Source: Escherichia coli DSM 30083 = JCM 1649 = ATCC 11775 (GTDB lineage Bacteria; Pseudomonadota; Gammaproteobacteria; Enterobacterales; Enterobacteriaceae). From it: DNA of 64,000 nucleotides. Positions 8,109 to 15,291 of this stretch are shown here, one piece after another (position 1 is the stretch's first letter; each line of letters starts with the position of its first letter). The position numbers and the translations under genes are program-made. The notes under the pieces were generated by a model. The model had not been told where the DNA came from. It searched no databases and saw only the letters and a program-made list of their open reading frames with translations. Where the stretch lies: positions 2,852,001-2,916,000 of the forward strand of contig NZ_CP033092.2 in NCBI RefSeq assembly GCF_003697165.2. Direction: 5' to 3'.

Positions 8109-8435
8109 TCAAGGACGTGACGGCGTAAAGATAAATTGTCTCTTCACTCCCTGACAGGGGCGATTCTTTTCAAATCGCCATTTCGCCATGGCCTTCACCA
8201 CTTCATCACGAAACAAATTATGAGGCTCTGAGCGGAGAAAAACGATCCGTGTCACAGTCCCATCAGCACCAATATCGAACTTAACCTCAACCAGCCCCTT
8301 GATATAATTTGCTGCAGCATATTCCGGATATCGTGGATACACCGTCACTAATTGCCGGGGCTCATCAGCTTTTTGCTGCGAGCATCCCACTGCCAGGACA
8401 GATAACAGAAAAAGTAGTAAAAGGCGTCTTTTCAT
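8109..8435 (-). CDS. Lipoprotein with TonB C-terminal-like domain
   Basis: 108 residues from ATG 8435 (AGGA seven bases upstream). Residues 1-17 are a lipoprotein signal with basic start (MKRR), Leu-rich core and an AVGC lipobox. The mature part matches the TonB C-terminal pattern: YPRYPEYA, then I-x-G-x-V-x-V-x-F-x-I-x-x-DG-x-V, SEPHNLF and AMAKWRFE. The TonB N-terminal membrane helix that contacts ExbB and the proline-rich spacer are absent, so it is unlikely to transduce energy by itself. It lies between bor and cos on the late strand. It may be a conversion gene that competes for TonB boxes of outer-membrane receptors. That role is inference. Confidence 0.72.
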   Translation of the reverse strand: MKRRLLLLFLLSVLAVGCSQQKADEPRQLVTVYPRYPEYAAANYIKGLVEVKFDIGADGTVTRIVFLRSEPHNLFRDEVVKAMAKWRFEKNRPCQGVKRQFIFTPSRP

Positions 8436-8915
8436 TTTTATTCCTACGGGTCTTATTCTGACAATATATCCTGTGTTCCAGACTGCCACATCACCACATC
8501 CTGTGCCATTATCTGACTCACATTACATACATCGCATCGGGATACAGTAGTAGCACTTTCTGTAATACAGCTTCCTGTTTCTTCCACCATCGCACCGGGA
8601 TAAACCCGCGAATCATTAACGCGGTAAAAACCCGGTGTGCATCGTTTTTAATTATTCCCGCACACTCACGCAGAAGGAATTCCCCGTCGGGCTACGGTCA
8701 TGGTTAATGCGGGAATACGGCGACGATACAGCGCAGCTAAAAGGGTAATGGACGGATAGACCGGTTTATTTCATTCCACAGGATTCTGAGTGTCCCCAAC
8801 TTCCTCCAATAGTCTGAGCCCACCTGTGTAGTTTTAATTTTCATCAATCCATTTAACTATCGTTTAATTGTTGTCACATAGGATTCTGCCGTTTTTAACA
8901 ATGCAGGATAATAAG
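8436..8915. other. 480-base gap between TonB-like gene and bor
   Basis: No frame with a plausible start and ribosome site was found on either strand. The segment holds several short GC-rich inverted motifs (around 8600-8720) that could fold, and probably contains the promoters of bor (AT-rich at 8825-8880) and of the TonB-like gene. Nothing more definite is visible. Confidence 0.4.
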
Positions 8916-9209
8916 ATGAAAAAAATGTTGTTTTCTGCCGCTCTGGCAATGCTTATTACAGGATGTGCTCAACAGACGTTTACTGTTGGAAACAAACCTA
9001 CAGCAGTAACACCAAAGGAAACCATCACCCATCATTTCTTCGTTTCGGGAATTGGGCAGAAGAAAACTGTCGATGCAGCAAAAATTTGTGGTGGTGCAGA
9101 AAATGTTGTTAAAACAGAAACCCAGCAAACATTCGTAAATGGATTGCTCGGTTTTATTACTTTAGGCATTTATACTCCGCTGGAAGCGCGTGTGTATTGC
9201 TCACAATAA
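8916..9209 (+). CDS. bor: Bor serum-resistance lipoprotein
   Basis: 97 residues, the exact length of lambda Bor. Lipoprotein signal MKKMLFSAALAMLITGC, then AQQTFTV, THHFFVSGIGQ and the C-terminal LGIYTPLEARVYCSQ typical of Bor and of the ISS family. Bor is an outer-membrane lipoprotein expressed by lysogens and linked to survival in serum. The start at 8916 is chosen over an upstream in-frame ATG because it begins the signal peptide. As in lambda it reads opposite to the late genes, next to Rz. Confidence 0.95.
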   Translation: MKKMLFSAALAMLITGCAQQTFTVGNKPTAVTPKETITHHFFVSGIGQKKTVDAAKICGGAENVVKTETQQTFVNGLLGFITLGIYTPLEARVYCSQ

Positions 9210-9240
9210 TTGCATGAGTTGCCCATCGATATGGGCAGCT

Positions 9241-9702
9241 CTATCTGCACTGCTCATTAATATACTTCTGGGTTCCTTCCAGTTGTTTTTGCATAGTGAT
9301 CAGCCTCTCTCTGAGGGTGAAATAATCCCGTTCAGCGGTGTCTGCCAGTCGGGGGGAGGCTGCATTATCCACGCCGGAGGCGGTGGTGGCTTCACGCACT
9401 GACTGACAGACTGCTTTGATGTGCAACCGACGACGACCAGCGGCAACATCATCACGCAGAGCATCATTTTCAGCTTTCGCATCAGCTAACTCCTTCGTGT
9501 ATTTTGCATCGAGCGCAGCAACATCACGCTGACGCATCTGTATGTCAGTAATTACCGCGTTCGCCAGCGTCAGTTCTCTGGCATTTTTGTCGCGCTGGGC
9601 TTTGTAGGTAATGGCGTTATCACGGTAATGATTAACAGCCCATGACAGGCAGACGATGATGCAGATAACCAGAGCGGAGATAATCGCGGTTACTCTGTTC
9701 AT
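9241..9702 (-). CDS. Rz: Rz inner-membrane spanin subunit
   Basis: 153 residues, same length as lambda Rz and almost the same sequence. An N-terminal membrane anchor (residues 5-22) is followed by long coiled coil (KAQRDKNARELTLANAVITD, then the AALDAKYTKELADAKAEND region). The protein spans the periplasm and pairs with Rz1 to fuse inner and outer membranes in the last lysis step. The start is at 9702 (MNRVTAII). A slightly earlier in-frame ATG at 9714 lies inside the endolysin gene. The Rz1 gene is nested inside it in another frame. Confidence 0.95.
   Translation of the reverse strand: MNRVTAIISALVICIIVCLSWAVNHYRDNAITYKAQRDKNARELTLANAVITDIQMRQRDVAALDAKYTKELADAKAENDALRDDVAAGRRRLHIKAVCQSVREATTASGVDNAASPRLADTAERDYFTLRERLITMQKQLEGTQKYINEQCR
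9300..9482 (-). CDS. Rz1: Rz1 outer-membrane spanin lipoprotein
   Basis: 60 residues encoded entirely within Rz in a shifted frame, as in lambda. Signal MRKLKMMLCVMMLPLVVVGC with a clear lipobox; the mature part is short and proline-rich (CVKPPPPPAWIMQPPPDW). It is the outer-membrane partner of Rz. Confidence 0.94.
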   Translation of the reverse strand: MRKLKMMLCVMMLPLVVVGCTSKQSVSQCVKPPPPPAWIMQPPPDWQTPLNGIISPSERG

Positions 9703-10196
9703 TGCTGACCCCACAAACAGATTTCACGCTCAATCTCACGACGAGTCATGAGACCTTTCCATTGCTTACCGCCAGCATATGTCCAGCGACGTAGCTGATC
9801 ACATGCGCCTTTGATATCGCCCTGGTTTATTTTGCGAAGAAGCGTCGATGTTCTGAAATTGCCAGCACCCACGTTGTAAACGAATGAGTAAAGAGCGCCG
9901 CGCATTGTTTCCGGTATATCGACTTTGATGTACGGGTTAATTTGTCTGGCGACCGTGGCAAGGTCTTTATTCAGGAGGGCTTTGCATTCTGCTTTGGTAT
10001 ACGTTTTACCGAGCATGATGTCTTTTCCTGTATGCCCGTGACATACAGTCCATACACCAACAATATCTTTGTATGGTATGTAGCTGACACCTTCCAGACC
10101 ATCGTTACCACTTGGGCCAGTGATTAACACTGATGCTATAGCAATTGCTCCGCCACCAATAGCAGCAGCAACGGCTTTTCGTAATGATGGAGGCAT
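9699..10196 (-). CDS. R: SAR endolysin R of phage 21 type
   Basis: 165-residue glycoside hydrolase 24 lysozyme with an N-terminal signal-anchor-release segment (about residues 8-27, Gly/Ala/Ile-rich), the phage 21 R type. The catalytic residues are visible as Glu35, Asp44 and Thr50 (GLEGVSYIPYKD.VGVWTVCHG). The enzyme is secreted by Sec, held inactive in the membrane, and released when the pinholin collapses the membrane potential. Its start overlaps the pinholin stop by one base and its stop overlaps the upstream Rz ATG region. Confidence 0.96.
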   Translation of the reverse strand: MPPSLRKAVAAAIGGGAIAIASVLITGPSGNDGLEGVSYIPYKDIVGVWTVCHGHTGKDIMLGKTYTKAECKALLNKDLATVARQINPYIKVDIPETMRGALYSFVYNVGAGNFRTSTLLRKINQGDIKGACDQLRRWTYAGGKQWKGLMTRREIEREICLWGQQ

Positions 10197-10411
10197 TATT
10201 CACCTCTCGCAGCCTTGCGCTTATCTTCTTTAATCTTGAAATAAAGGTTTGTCAGGTACGTCAGCAGGCCAAATACCAGGCTACCCAGCACACCTATTGC
10301 CGCCCACTGTGAGGGCGTGACTTTATCGAGCAACTGTAAAAACCAGTACCCGGCACTACCTGCTGAGGTACCATAGGCGACACCCGTTGTTAACTTATCC
10401 ATGGATTTCAT
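10196..10411 (-). CDS. S: Pinholin S of phage 21 type
   Basis: 71 residues closely matching S21. It has a dual start (Met1 and Met4, MKSMDKL), which in phage 21 gives antipinholin (71) and pinholin (68). TM1 is weakly hydrophobic ([18 protein letters not shown]) and exits the membrane. TM2 ([20 protein letters not shown]) lines the small hole. The tail is basic ([13 protein letters not shown]). Tiny holes depolarise the membrane and activate the SAR endolysin. It is the first gene after the late terminator. Confidence 0.95.
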
Positions 10412-10544
10412 AACCCCACCTCGCAGACAAAGCGGGTGTAAATTAAGGGGATACTACGTATCGCAATAAAGGCAGAAACGTAACAGATTCGGAGTCAGTG
10501 AATAACTCAGGTATTGGGTTATCAGCTAATATCGAGACTCAAAA

Positions 10545-10573
10545 AATGGAAAAACCCGCTCGACGGCGGGTTT
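10545..10573 (-). terminator. tR'-like intrinsic terminator ahead of lysis genes
   Basis: On the minus strand AAACCCGC, a six-base loop and GCGGGTTT are followed by T-rich sequence. It lies about 40-50 bases after a promoter candidate and 140 bases ahead of S, the arrangement of the late terminator that Q-modified polymerase reads through. Confidence 0.65.
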
Positions 10574-10603
10574 AAGCTGTGTGACGAAGTAACCACTCTT
10601 AAC

Positions 10604-10631
10604 AGCATAACCAATTTTTTACGTACGTAAA
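10604..10631 (-). promoter_or_regulatory. Candidate late promoter PR'
   Basis: Minus strand TTTACG (10631-10626), a 16-base spacer and TATGCT (10609-10604). The predicted start lies about 50 bases before the terminator, giving a short leader RNA as in several Q-dependent phages. Assigned by position and form only. A site closer to the Q gene cannot be excluded. Confidence 0.4.
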
Positions 10632-10909
10632 CTACTAAATGATATTTGTGAGAATGCCACCGAGTGTTCAAAACACCACCACAAATGCATAAGAAAACTT
10701 CAACAAATAACCAGTTAATAATTTCCAATGTTATTTTTAGTTTGTTTAAATTAAGCTAAAGAATTATAGAGCACTTATAAATAAGTGCCATTAATATAAA
10801 TTAGCTAATAGATTTATTTTTGTTCAGACAAGAGCCATGAATAGGATTAGATAGAAAAGGTTCAGATAAAAATAGAGATCTACTTCACAAATTAAATGAG
10901 AAACTAAAA

Positions 10910-10929
10910 CTTACATCTTGAAATAATCA
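10910..10929 (+). promoter_or_regulatory. OmpR-like box upstream of porin
   Basis: CTTACATCTTGAAATAATCA resembles the OmpR box C1 of ompC (TTTACATTTTGAAACATCTA from memory), matching at most positions. It lies about 70-90 bases before the porin start. OmpR control is an inference. Confidence 0.45.
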
Positions 10930-10999
10930 CATTGATTAGATGAATATTTATCGCGCAGTGACATCATTTTTTAATAATAGTTCAAAAAAAGGGCGTACA

Positions 11000-12082
11000 A
11001 TGAAAAAATTAACAGTGGCAATTTCTGCTGTAGCTGCATCAGTACTGATGGCGATGTCTGCTCAGGCAGCTGAAATTTATAATAAAGACAGTAACAAGCT
11101 GGATCTATACGGGAAAGTTAATGCCAAGCACTACTTCTCCTCTAATGATGCAGATGATGGTGATACTACTTATGCCCGTCTTGGCTTCAAAGGTGAAACC
11201 CAAATCAACGATCAACTGACTGGTTTCGGTCAGTGGGAATATGAATTCAAAGGCAACCGTGCTGAATCTCAAGGTTCTTCCAAAGACAAAACCCGTCTTG
11301 CATTTGCAGGCCTGAAATTTGGTGATTACGGCTCAATCGATTACGGCCGTAACTACGGTGTAGCATACGACATCGGTGCGTGGACTGACGTTCTGCCAGA
11401 ATTCGGTGGTGATACCTGGACCCAAACAGATGTGTTCATGACTGGTCGCACTACTGGTGTTGCAACTTATCGTAACAACGACTTCTTTGGTCTGGTCGAT
11501 GGCCTGAACTTTGCTGCTCAGTATCAGGGTAAAAATGACCGCACTGACGTAACTGAAGCCAATGGTGATGGTTTCGGTTTCTCCACTACTTATGAGTATG
11601 AAGGATTCGGCGTGGGTGCAACCTATGCTAAATCAGATCGCACTGACGGTCAGGTCGCCTATGGTAAGAGCAAATTCAATGCCTCCGGCAAAAATGCGGA
11701 AGTATGGGCTGCAGGCCTGAAATATGATGCGAACAATATCTATCTGGCTACCACATATTCTGAAACTCAGAATATGACCGTTTTTGGTAATAACCATATT
11801 GCAAACAAAGCACAAAACTTTGAAGCAGTAGCACAATATCAGTTTGACTTCGGTCTGCGTCCATCTGTTGCTTACCTTCAGTCAAAAGGTAAAGACCTTG
11901 GTGTTCATGGTGACCGAGACTTAGTCAAGTATGTCGATGTCGGTGCTACTTACTACTTTAATAAAAACATGTCCACTTTTGTTGATTACAAAATCAACTT
12001 AATTGACGATAGTAAGTTTACCAAAACAGCTGGTATTGATACCGACGACATCGTCGCTGTAGGTCTGGTTTATCAGTTCTAA
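11000..12082 (+). CDS. nmpC: Phage-borne general porin NmpC/Lc
   Basis: 360-residue trimeric porin of the OmpC/OmpF family, closest to NmpC of the DLP12 prophage and Lc of phage PA-2. The signal peptide is residues 1-23 (ending SAQA), followed by AEIYNKDSNKLDLYGKV. The 16-strand barrel pattern and constriction-loop region (LPEFGGDTW) are present, and it ends in the sorting signal VGLVYQF with C-terminal Phe. The start at 11000 gives the signal peptide. An upstream in-frame ATG at 10940 would add 20 residues with no signal logic. It sits between Q and the lysis genes on the opposite strand, as in PA-2 and DLP12. Phage PA-2 Lc is a known lysogenic conversion porin that changes the outer membrane. 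Confidence 0.95.
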   Translation: MKKLTVAISAVAASVLMAMSAQAAEIYNKDSNKLDLYGKVNAKHYFSSNDADDGDTTYARLGFKGETQINDQLTGFGQWEYEFKGNRAESQGSSKDKTRLAFAGLKFGDYGSIDYGRNYGVAYDIGAWTDVLPEFGGDTWTQTDVFMTGRTTGVATYRNNDFFGLVDGLNFAAQYQGKNDRTDVTEANGDGFGFSTTYEYEGFGVGATYAKSDRTDGQVAYGKSKFNASGKNAEVWAAGLKYDANNIYLATTYSETQNMTVFGNNHIANKAQNFEAVAQYQFDFGLRPSVAYLQSKGKDLGVHGDRDLVKYVDVGATYYFNKNMSTFVDYKINLIDDSKFTKTAGIDTDDIVAVGLVYQF

Positions 12083-12219
12083 TCTGACTTACGAAAAAGA
12101 TATGTTGCGGGAGGCTTTGCCTCCGCAACATATAAGTGGAGCCCTCAAGCCACTTCCTTTAGAAGCACTACCTTGCTTCTTACTATATAAACCTTCTGTT
12201 ATATATTACCCTTTATTTT
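12083..12219 (+). ncRNA. Structured porin 3' region, possible IpeX-like RNA
   Basis: Two strong hairpins follow the porin stop: one with arms ATGTTGCGG/CCGCAACAT-like near 12101-12133, and one with AAGTGG/CCACTT near 12135-12156. The segment runs into the terminator at 12220. In DLP12 a small RNA called IpeX is described from the region just downstream of nmpC and affects porin levels. Whether this copy makes such an RNA is inference. Confidence 0.35.
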
Positions 12220-12244
12220 GGGGGCGTTTCCACGCCCCATTTTT
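12220..12244 (+). terminator. Porin transcript terminator
   Basis: GGGGCGT (12221-12227), a short TTCC loop, ACGCCCC (12232-12238) and T-rich tail. A good intrinsic terminator on the plus strand, preventing the porin transcript from running antisense into Q. Confidence 0.85.
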
Positions 12245-12270
12245 AATAACTTTTAGTAAACAATTGCATA

Positions 12271-12654
12271 TCAATTAGAATTATTAGCAACGATATCCAT
12301 ATCTAACCGGATATCTAATGCCATTAACATCCCTTCAATTATGCCCTCAGCCTTCTGTAACCTTTTCCCGATATAACCATCCGAGCAGCAATGCTTACTT
12401 GCCAGTGACATGAATGTCATACCACATACATAATAATCTACTAATAAATCGTGTAAATCGCTGTTGTTCTTTTTCAGACGGGCCATGCACCCGCAAATGA
12501 TCATCGCGTCATCGTCACAACATTGCGGGCGAGATTTTACTTTTGAAGGAATTAATCCCTTAAAACCGGCGGCAATGGACGACCAGGTCACATCTTCATG
12601 ATTATTAGCCGCCCACGCACCCCAACGCTCAAGAACCATCTGAATATCACGCAT
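12271..12654 (-). CDS. quuD: Late antitermination protein Q (DLP12/PA-2 type)
   Basis: 127 residues, the length and nearly the sequence of QuuD of DLP12. Motifs are MRDIQMVLERWGAWAANN at the start, SRPQCCDDDAMIICGCM, and HxxLVDYYVCGMTFMSLA followed by a helix-turn-helix-like CSDGYIGKRLQKAEG. Q binds at the late promoter, joins paused polymerase and lets it ignore terminators, switching on lysis and head genes. The start at 12654 is used. An in-frame ATG five codons earlier is possible. It lies last in the rightward early operon, after rusA and ylcG. It is not related in sequence to lambda Q. Confidence 0.93.
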   Translation of the reverse strand: MRDIQMVLERWGAWAANNHEDVTWSSIAAGFKGLIPSKVKSRPQCCDDDAMIICGCMARLKKNNSDLHDLLVDYYVCGMTFMSLASKHCCSDGYIGKRLQKAEGIIEGMLMALDIRLDMDIVANNSN

Positions 12655-12739
12655 CAACTTACTCCACAAAAATCAGACCAGAACGCCAATTACAAGCAAA
12701 AATCAACAAAACAGTATTAGTTGATTGTTATCTCTGACT

Positions 12740-12880
12740 TCATACTCCTGTTCCTGTCAGGGTTTTGGCGTAATTCTTCAGTATTCGGTAATCGGTCAAA
12801 ACAGAACCGAGGAAACGATATAAGCGCAGACGCCCCCAGCGGTGGCGAAGAAGTTCTGCCATATTAAACTCAAACATCAT
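12740..12880 (-). CDS. ylcG: YlcG small conserved phage protein
   Basis: 46 residues starting with a double ATG (MMFEFNMAELL) that overlaps the rusA stop as ATGA. The rest is basic (RHRWGRLRLYRF, then LTDYRILKNYAKTLTG). It matches YlcG of DLP12 in length and sequence as I recall. Function is unknown. It is commonly encoded between rusA and Q. Confidence 0.88.
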   Translation of the reverse strand: MMFEFNMAELLRHRWGRLRLYRFLGSVLTDYRILKNYAKTLTGTGV

Positions 12881-13239
12881 TCATTCCCCATTTCGGTGAT
12901 GGTCAGTTCCAGCCTCCCACCTTTGGTAACAGGCATCTTCACAACGCGGTAATCAACGACCTGAGCATCATCCAGCCAGAAACCTGCTTTAGTGAGTGCG
13001 TCAAAAGCGGCTTTTTGCAGATTATCCAGGTCACGGCGACGGCGATCCGGCATGTGGCACTCAATGCGGATTTTCACAGGCATAGCCAGGCCGATATCCA
13101 GCATTGCGTTTTTAATGATTCGGGCGACGTTATCGCGGTATGCCTGCCCCTCTGCGCTGACGTGCGTGCGCCCGCGATTATGGCGGTAATAGCGATTATT
13201 GCTCGGAGGCCAGGGTAATGTGATGCTGTAGGTATTCAC
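12877..13239 (-). CDS. rusA: RusA Holliday junction resolvase
   Basis: 120-residue RusA, a homodimeric endonuclease that cuts four-way junctions at CC-containing sites. The catalytic aspartates lie in RRRDLDNLQKAAFDAL (the D-L-D pair near 70-72), with the second cluster at WLDDAQV (near 93). The basic N-terminus PWPPSNNRYYRHNRG is typical. Translation starts at GTG 13239, which overlaps the stop of the ybcO relic (GTGA). It is part of the nin region and resolves recombination or replication intermediates before packaging. Confidence 0.95.
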   Translation of the reverse strand: MNTYSITLPWPPSNNRYYRHNRGRTHVSAEGQAYRDNVARIIKNAMLDIGLAMPVKIRIECHMPDRRRRDLDNLQKAAFDALTKAGFWLDDAQVVDYRVVKMPVTKGGRLELTITEMGNE

Positions 13240-13453
13240 GCCTTAATAACCCCCTCTTTCAGCCACATAACCTGTGTTCTCGCCATACCTTCCAGCGCGC
13301 ATTCTTTTGCATATGCAGCATCGACTTGCTTGGCATGCCCTTTACCGGCAATCTTCTGTATGCGCTAAACCTAGATAGAATCCACTCTGTGCACATTGAA
13401 GCCCGCTCTATGCTTTCTTTCAGGTATTGAAGGGATTGAGATGGGCTAAGCAT
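13236..13453 (-). pseudogene. ninF/ybcO deletion relic
   Basis: The 5' part (ATG 13453) reads MLSPSQSLQYLKES.ERA, the start of lambda NinF, and then leaves that family after about 20 residues. The 3' part, in another frame, reads VDAAYAKECALEGMART and ends WLKEGVIKA, the end of DUF1364 protein YbcO, with its stop overlapping the rusA start. The middle of both genes is gone and an in-frame TAG separates them. It is best read as a deletion that removed the rest of ninF and the start of ybcO. The hybrid frame 13259-13453 is not expected to make either product. Confidence 0.75.
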
Positions 13454-13787
13454 TATTGGCCTCCTGCATCAGGAGAAAGACAATCATGGCGGCGCGGAGA
13501 GGTCTGGTATCAAATATTGGGCTTACGCCTTTTGCATCCACACACCATTCAGTTAACTGGTCTAAGATAGAAATCCTGTATTTCTCAATAATCGGCCATG
13601 AAGCGCTCGGATCATTGCAGTAGTCAGGCAAATGATTTAATGGCTCAAAAGTTGTATCAGCATTTCCGTAATACCATTTGTTGGTGTTATTCCCTGATGT
13701 TTCCGGTTTACTTGCCCAAAGGCCTTTAAAAATTATGTCTCCTACCATTCTGTTAATTTCAAAATCACTTAACTGTGAATAATCCAT
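13446..13787 (-). CDS. ninX: NinX-like nin-region protein (DUF2591)
   Basis: 113 residues from ATG 13787, with GAGG about eight bases upstream. Two earlier in-frame starts lack spacing. The N-terminus MDYSQLSDFEINRMVGDI, a GNADTTFEPLNHLPDYCNDPS-like core with NDP.ASWPIIEKYRISI, and the end RAAMIVFLLMQE match the DUF2591/NinX family found in P22 and other lambdoid nin regions. Function is unknown. Its stop overlaps the start of the ninF relic, and ninE lies three bases upstream. Confidence 0.85.
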   Translation of the reverse strand: MDYSQLSDFEINRMVGDIIFKGLWASKPETSGNNTNKWYYGNADTTFEPLNHLPDYCNDPSASWPIIEKYRISILDQLTEWCVDAKGVSPIFDTRPLRAAMIVFLLMQEANNA

Positions 13788-13789
13788 TG

Positions 13790-13966
13790 TCATTTCCTCG
13801 CACGATATCTTAGCCACCGGATATCCCACAGGTGGGCTGTGTAATTGAAGGTTTTTACGTCAGATTCTTTTGGGATTAGCTTGCGTTTATTTCTGGAGCG
13901 TTTCGTTGGAAGGTATTTGCAGTTTTCGCAGATTATGTCGGTGATGCTTCGTCGCTGTCGTCTCAT
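13790..13966 (-). CDS. ninE: NinE-family protein
   Basis: 58 residues starting MRRQRRSITDIICENCKYLP, highly basic, with KESDVKTFNYTAHLWDIRWLR near the end. This is the NinE type found in DLP12. A strong AGGAGGG site precedes ATG 13966, which overlaps the stop of dam. An ORF extending upstream to 14056 shares dam sequence and is not preferred. Role unknown. The protein is dispensable in lambda. Confidence 0.85.
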   Translation of the reverse strand: MRRQRRSITDIICENCKYLPTKRSRNKRKLIPKESDVKTFNYTAHLWDIRWLRYRARK

Positions 13967-14490
13967 GCAGCCCTCCTGACGCCCTGCCCGATCGCCATCA
14001 ATGCCGCTTTGGATACGGTAGTAAACATCCGTCGAGGACTGATGAACGGTCGCCAAATCAGCAGCATGGAGCCTTTGCTGTTTCCCTTCTTCTCCAGCCC
14101 TGTCGATGGTTCGATAAAATTAATCCGTCCATCAGTGATAATACGAACTTCGTCAACACTCTCCAGAGCCTTGCTGAACCATCCGACAGACATATCCTCT
14201 GGCACAAGCATCACTACCGTCTGTCGCTGTTGTATACACTGCTCAGCGGCTTTTTCCACCCACGGCCTGATATTGCTGTACGGTGGGTTATTCCAGATTG
14301 CACCGTGGCTTACCCACTCAGAATTGAGCGCGTCGTCGTCCTCAGTTAGCCAGTGAGCGCACAGAGCATTTTTGTCGCTCGCTGCCGAATCCAGCCAGAA
14401 TCCAAACTCAATATCCAGTGCATCAAAAAGCCAAAGCGGCGTTTGCCAGCAGTCCTTGTCGTGTGCTGGCGTATTTGATTTGATAGTCAT
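13963..14490 (-). CDS. Phage N6-adenine DNA methyltransferase
   Basis: 175-residue phage Dam-type protein. It shows the motif IV signature NNPPYSNI (the N-P-P-Y catalytic motif) near residue 70, WQTPLWLFDALDIEFGFWLD near the N-terminus and DAAASxxNAL-like DSAASDKNALC. It would methylate adenine in phage or host DNA, probably GATC, protecting against restriction or changing MutH/SeqA timing. The start at 14490 overlaps the ninB stop as ATGA. This gene is common in the nin regions of P22-, H-19B- and HK-type phages. Confidence 0.87.
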   Translation of the reverse strand: MTIKSNTPAHDKDCWQTPLWLFDALDIEFGFWLDSAASDKNALCAHWLTEDDDALNSEWVSHGAIWNNPPYSNIRPWVEKAAEQCIQQRQTVVMLVPEDMSVGWFSKALESVDEVRIITDGRINFIEPSTGLEKKGNSKGSMLLIWRPFISPRRMFTTVSKAALMAIGQGVRRAA

Positions 14491-14927
14491 GCAGCCCGAT
14501 CTCCCCATCGCGCTTTCCATTCGAGAGCCAGTCGCGCTTCGTCTGACCACTTAACGCCACGCTCTGTACCGAATGCCTGTATAAGCTCTAATAGCTCCGC
14601 AAATTCGCTTACACGCATCCTGCTGGTTGACTGGCCTATTACCACAAAGCCATTCCCGGCAAGGTTAGGAACAACATCCTGCTGCTTTAATGCTGCGGTA
14701 AACACACACTTCCAGCTTTCTGCATCCAGCCAGCGACCATGCCATTCAACCTGACGAGAGACGTCACCTAAGCAGGCCCATAGCTTCCTGTTTTGGTCTA
14801 AGCTGCGGTTGCGTTCCTGAATGGTTACTACGATTGGTTTGGTTGGGTCTGGAAGGATTTGCTGTACTGCGTGAATAGCGTTTTGCTGATGTGCCGGAGA
14901 TCGAATTTCAAAGGTTAGTTTTTTCAT
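14487..14927 (-). CDS. ninB: NinB recombination protein (Orf family)
   Basis: 146 residues, length and sequence of lambda NinB/Orf, a DNA-binding recombination mediator that helps Red pathways in place of RecFOR. Motifs are KKLTFEIRSPAHQQNAIHA, NRSLDQNRKLWACLGDVS and ESWKCVFTAALKQQDVVPNLAGNGFV. The start at 14927 is used, six codons inside a longer frame. It begins the nin block behind the terminator at 14946. Confidence 0.94.
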   Translation of the reverse strand: MKKLTFEIRSPAHQQNAIHAVQQILPDPTKPIVVTIQERNRSLDQNRKLWACLGDVSRQVEWHGRWLDAESWKCVFTAALKQQDVVPNLAGNGFVVIGQSTSRMRVSEFAELLELIQAFGTERGVKWSDEARLALEWKARWGDRAA

Positions 14928-14945
14928 GACTTCCCTCTCCCCCAA

Positions 14946-14975
14946 ATAAAAAGGCCTGCGATTACCTGCAGGCCT
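14946..14975 (-). terminator. tR2-like terminator before nin region
   Basis: Minus strand AGGCCTGC (14975-14968), eight-base loop, GCAGGCCT (14959-14952), then TTTTT. It lies between ren and ninB, where lambda has tR2. N-modified polymerase would read through it. Confidence 0.85.
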
Positions 14976-15000
14976 GTTATTAGCTCAGTGATGTAGATGG

Positions 15001-15291
15001 TCATCTTTTAACTCCATATACCGCCAATATCCGTTTCATCGTGGCACTCTGGCGACACTCCTTAAAAATCAGGTTCGTGCTCATCTTTCCTTCCCGTTCT
15101 TCCTTGGTAGCAAACCGGTAATACACCGTTCGCCAGACCTTACCTTCGATAACCAGAAGACCTGCCCGTGCCATTTTAGCCGCGGCCTGATTTATGCTGG
15201 TTACTGTTGCGCCTGTTAGCGCGGCAACGTCCGGCGCACAGAAGCTATTATGCGTCCCCAGGTAATGAATAATTGCCTCTTTGCCCGTCAT
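15001..15291 (-). CDS. ren: Ren protein
   Basis: 96 residues, nearly identical to lambda Ren, which exempts phage from Rex exclusion. It starts MTGKEAIIHYLGTHNSFCAP, with a winged-helix-like DVAALTGATVTSINQAAAKMARAGLL, and ends KRILAVYGVKR. It overlaps the P stop by four bases. Its retention is notable because this prophage has no recognisable rexAB next to cI. Confidence 0.94.
   Translation of the reverse strand: MTGKEAIIHYLGTHNSFCAPDVAALTGATVTSINQAAAKMARAGLLVIEGKVWRTVYYRFATKEEREGKMSTNLIFKECRQSATMKRILAVYGVKR

Larger units (their letters stand above)
10412..10999. other. 588-base regulatory gap between lysis genes and porin
   Basis: No gene is supported here. The part next to the pinholin holds a minus-strand terminator (10545-10573) and a late-promoter candidate (10604-10631). 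The part next to the porin (10740-10990) is very AT-rich, carries an OmpR-like box and forms the long leader of the porin mRNA. The two listed sites below are the only elements I can place. Confidence 0.6.

Noticed and set aside
8868..8915. Upstream ATG extension of bor
   Set aside because: The extension would place residues before the lipoprotein signal; the 97-residue form equals lambda Bor.
13259..13453. 64-codon minus frame beginning like NinF
   Set aside because: After about 20 residues it loses all family resemblance; interpreted as a deletion relic.
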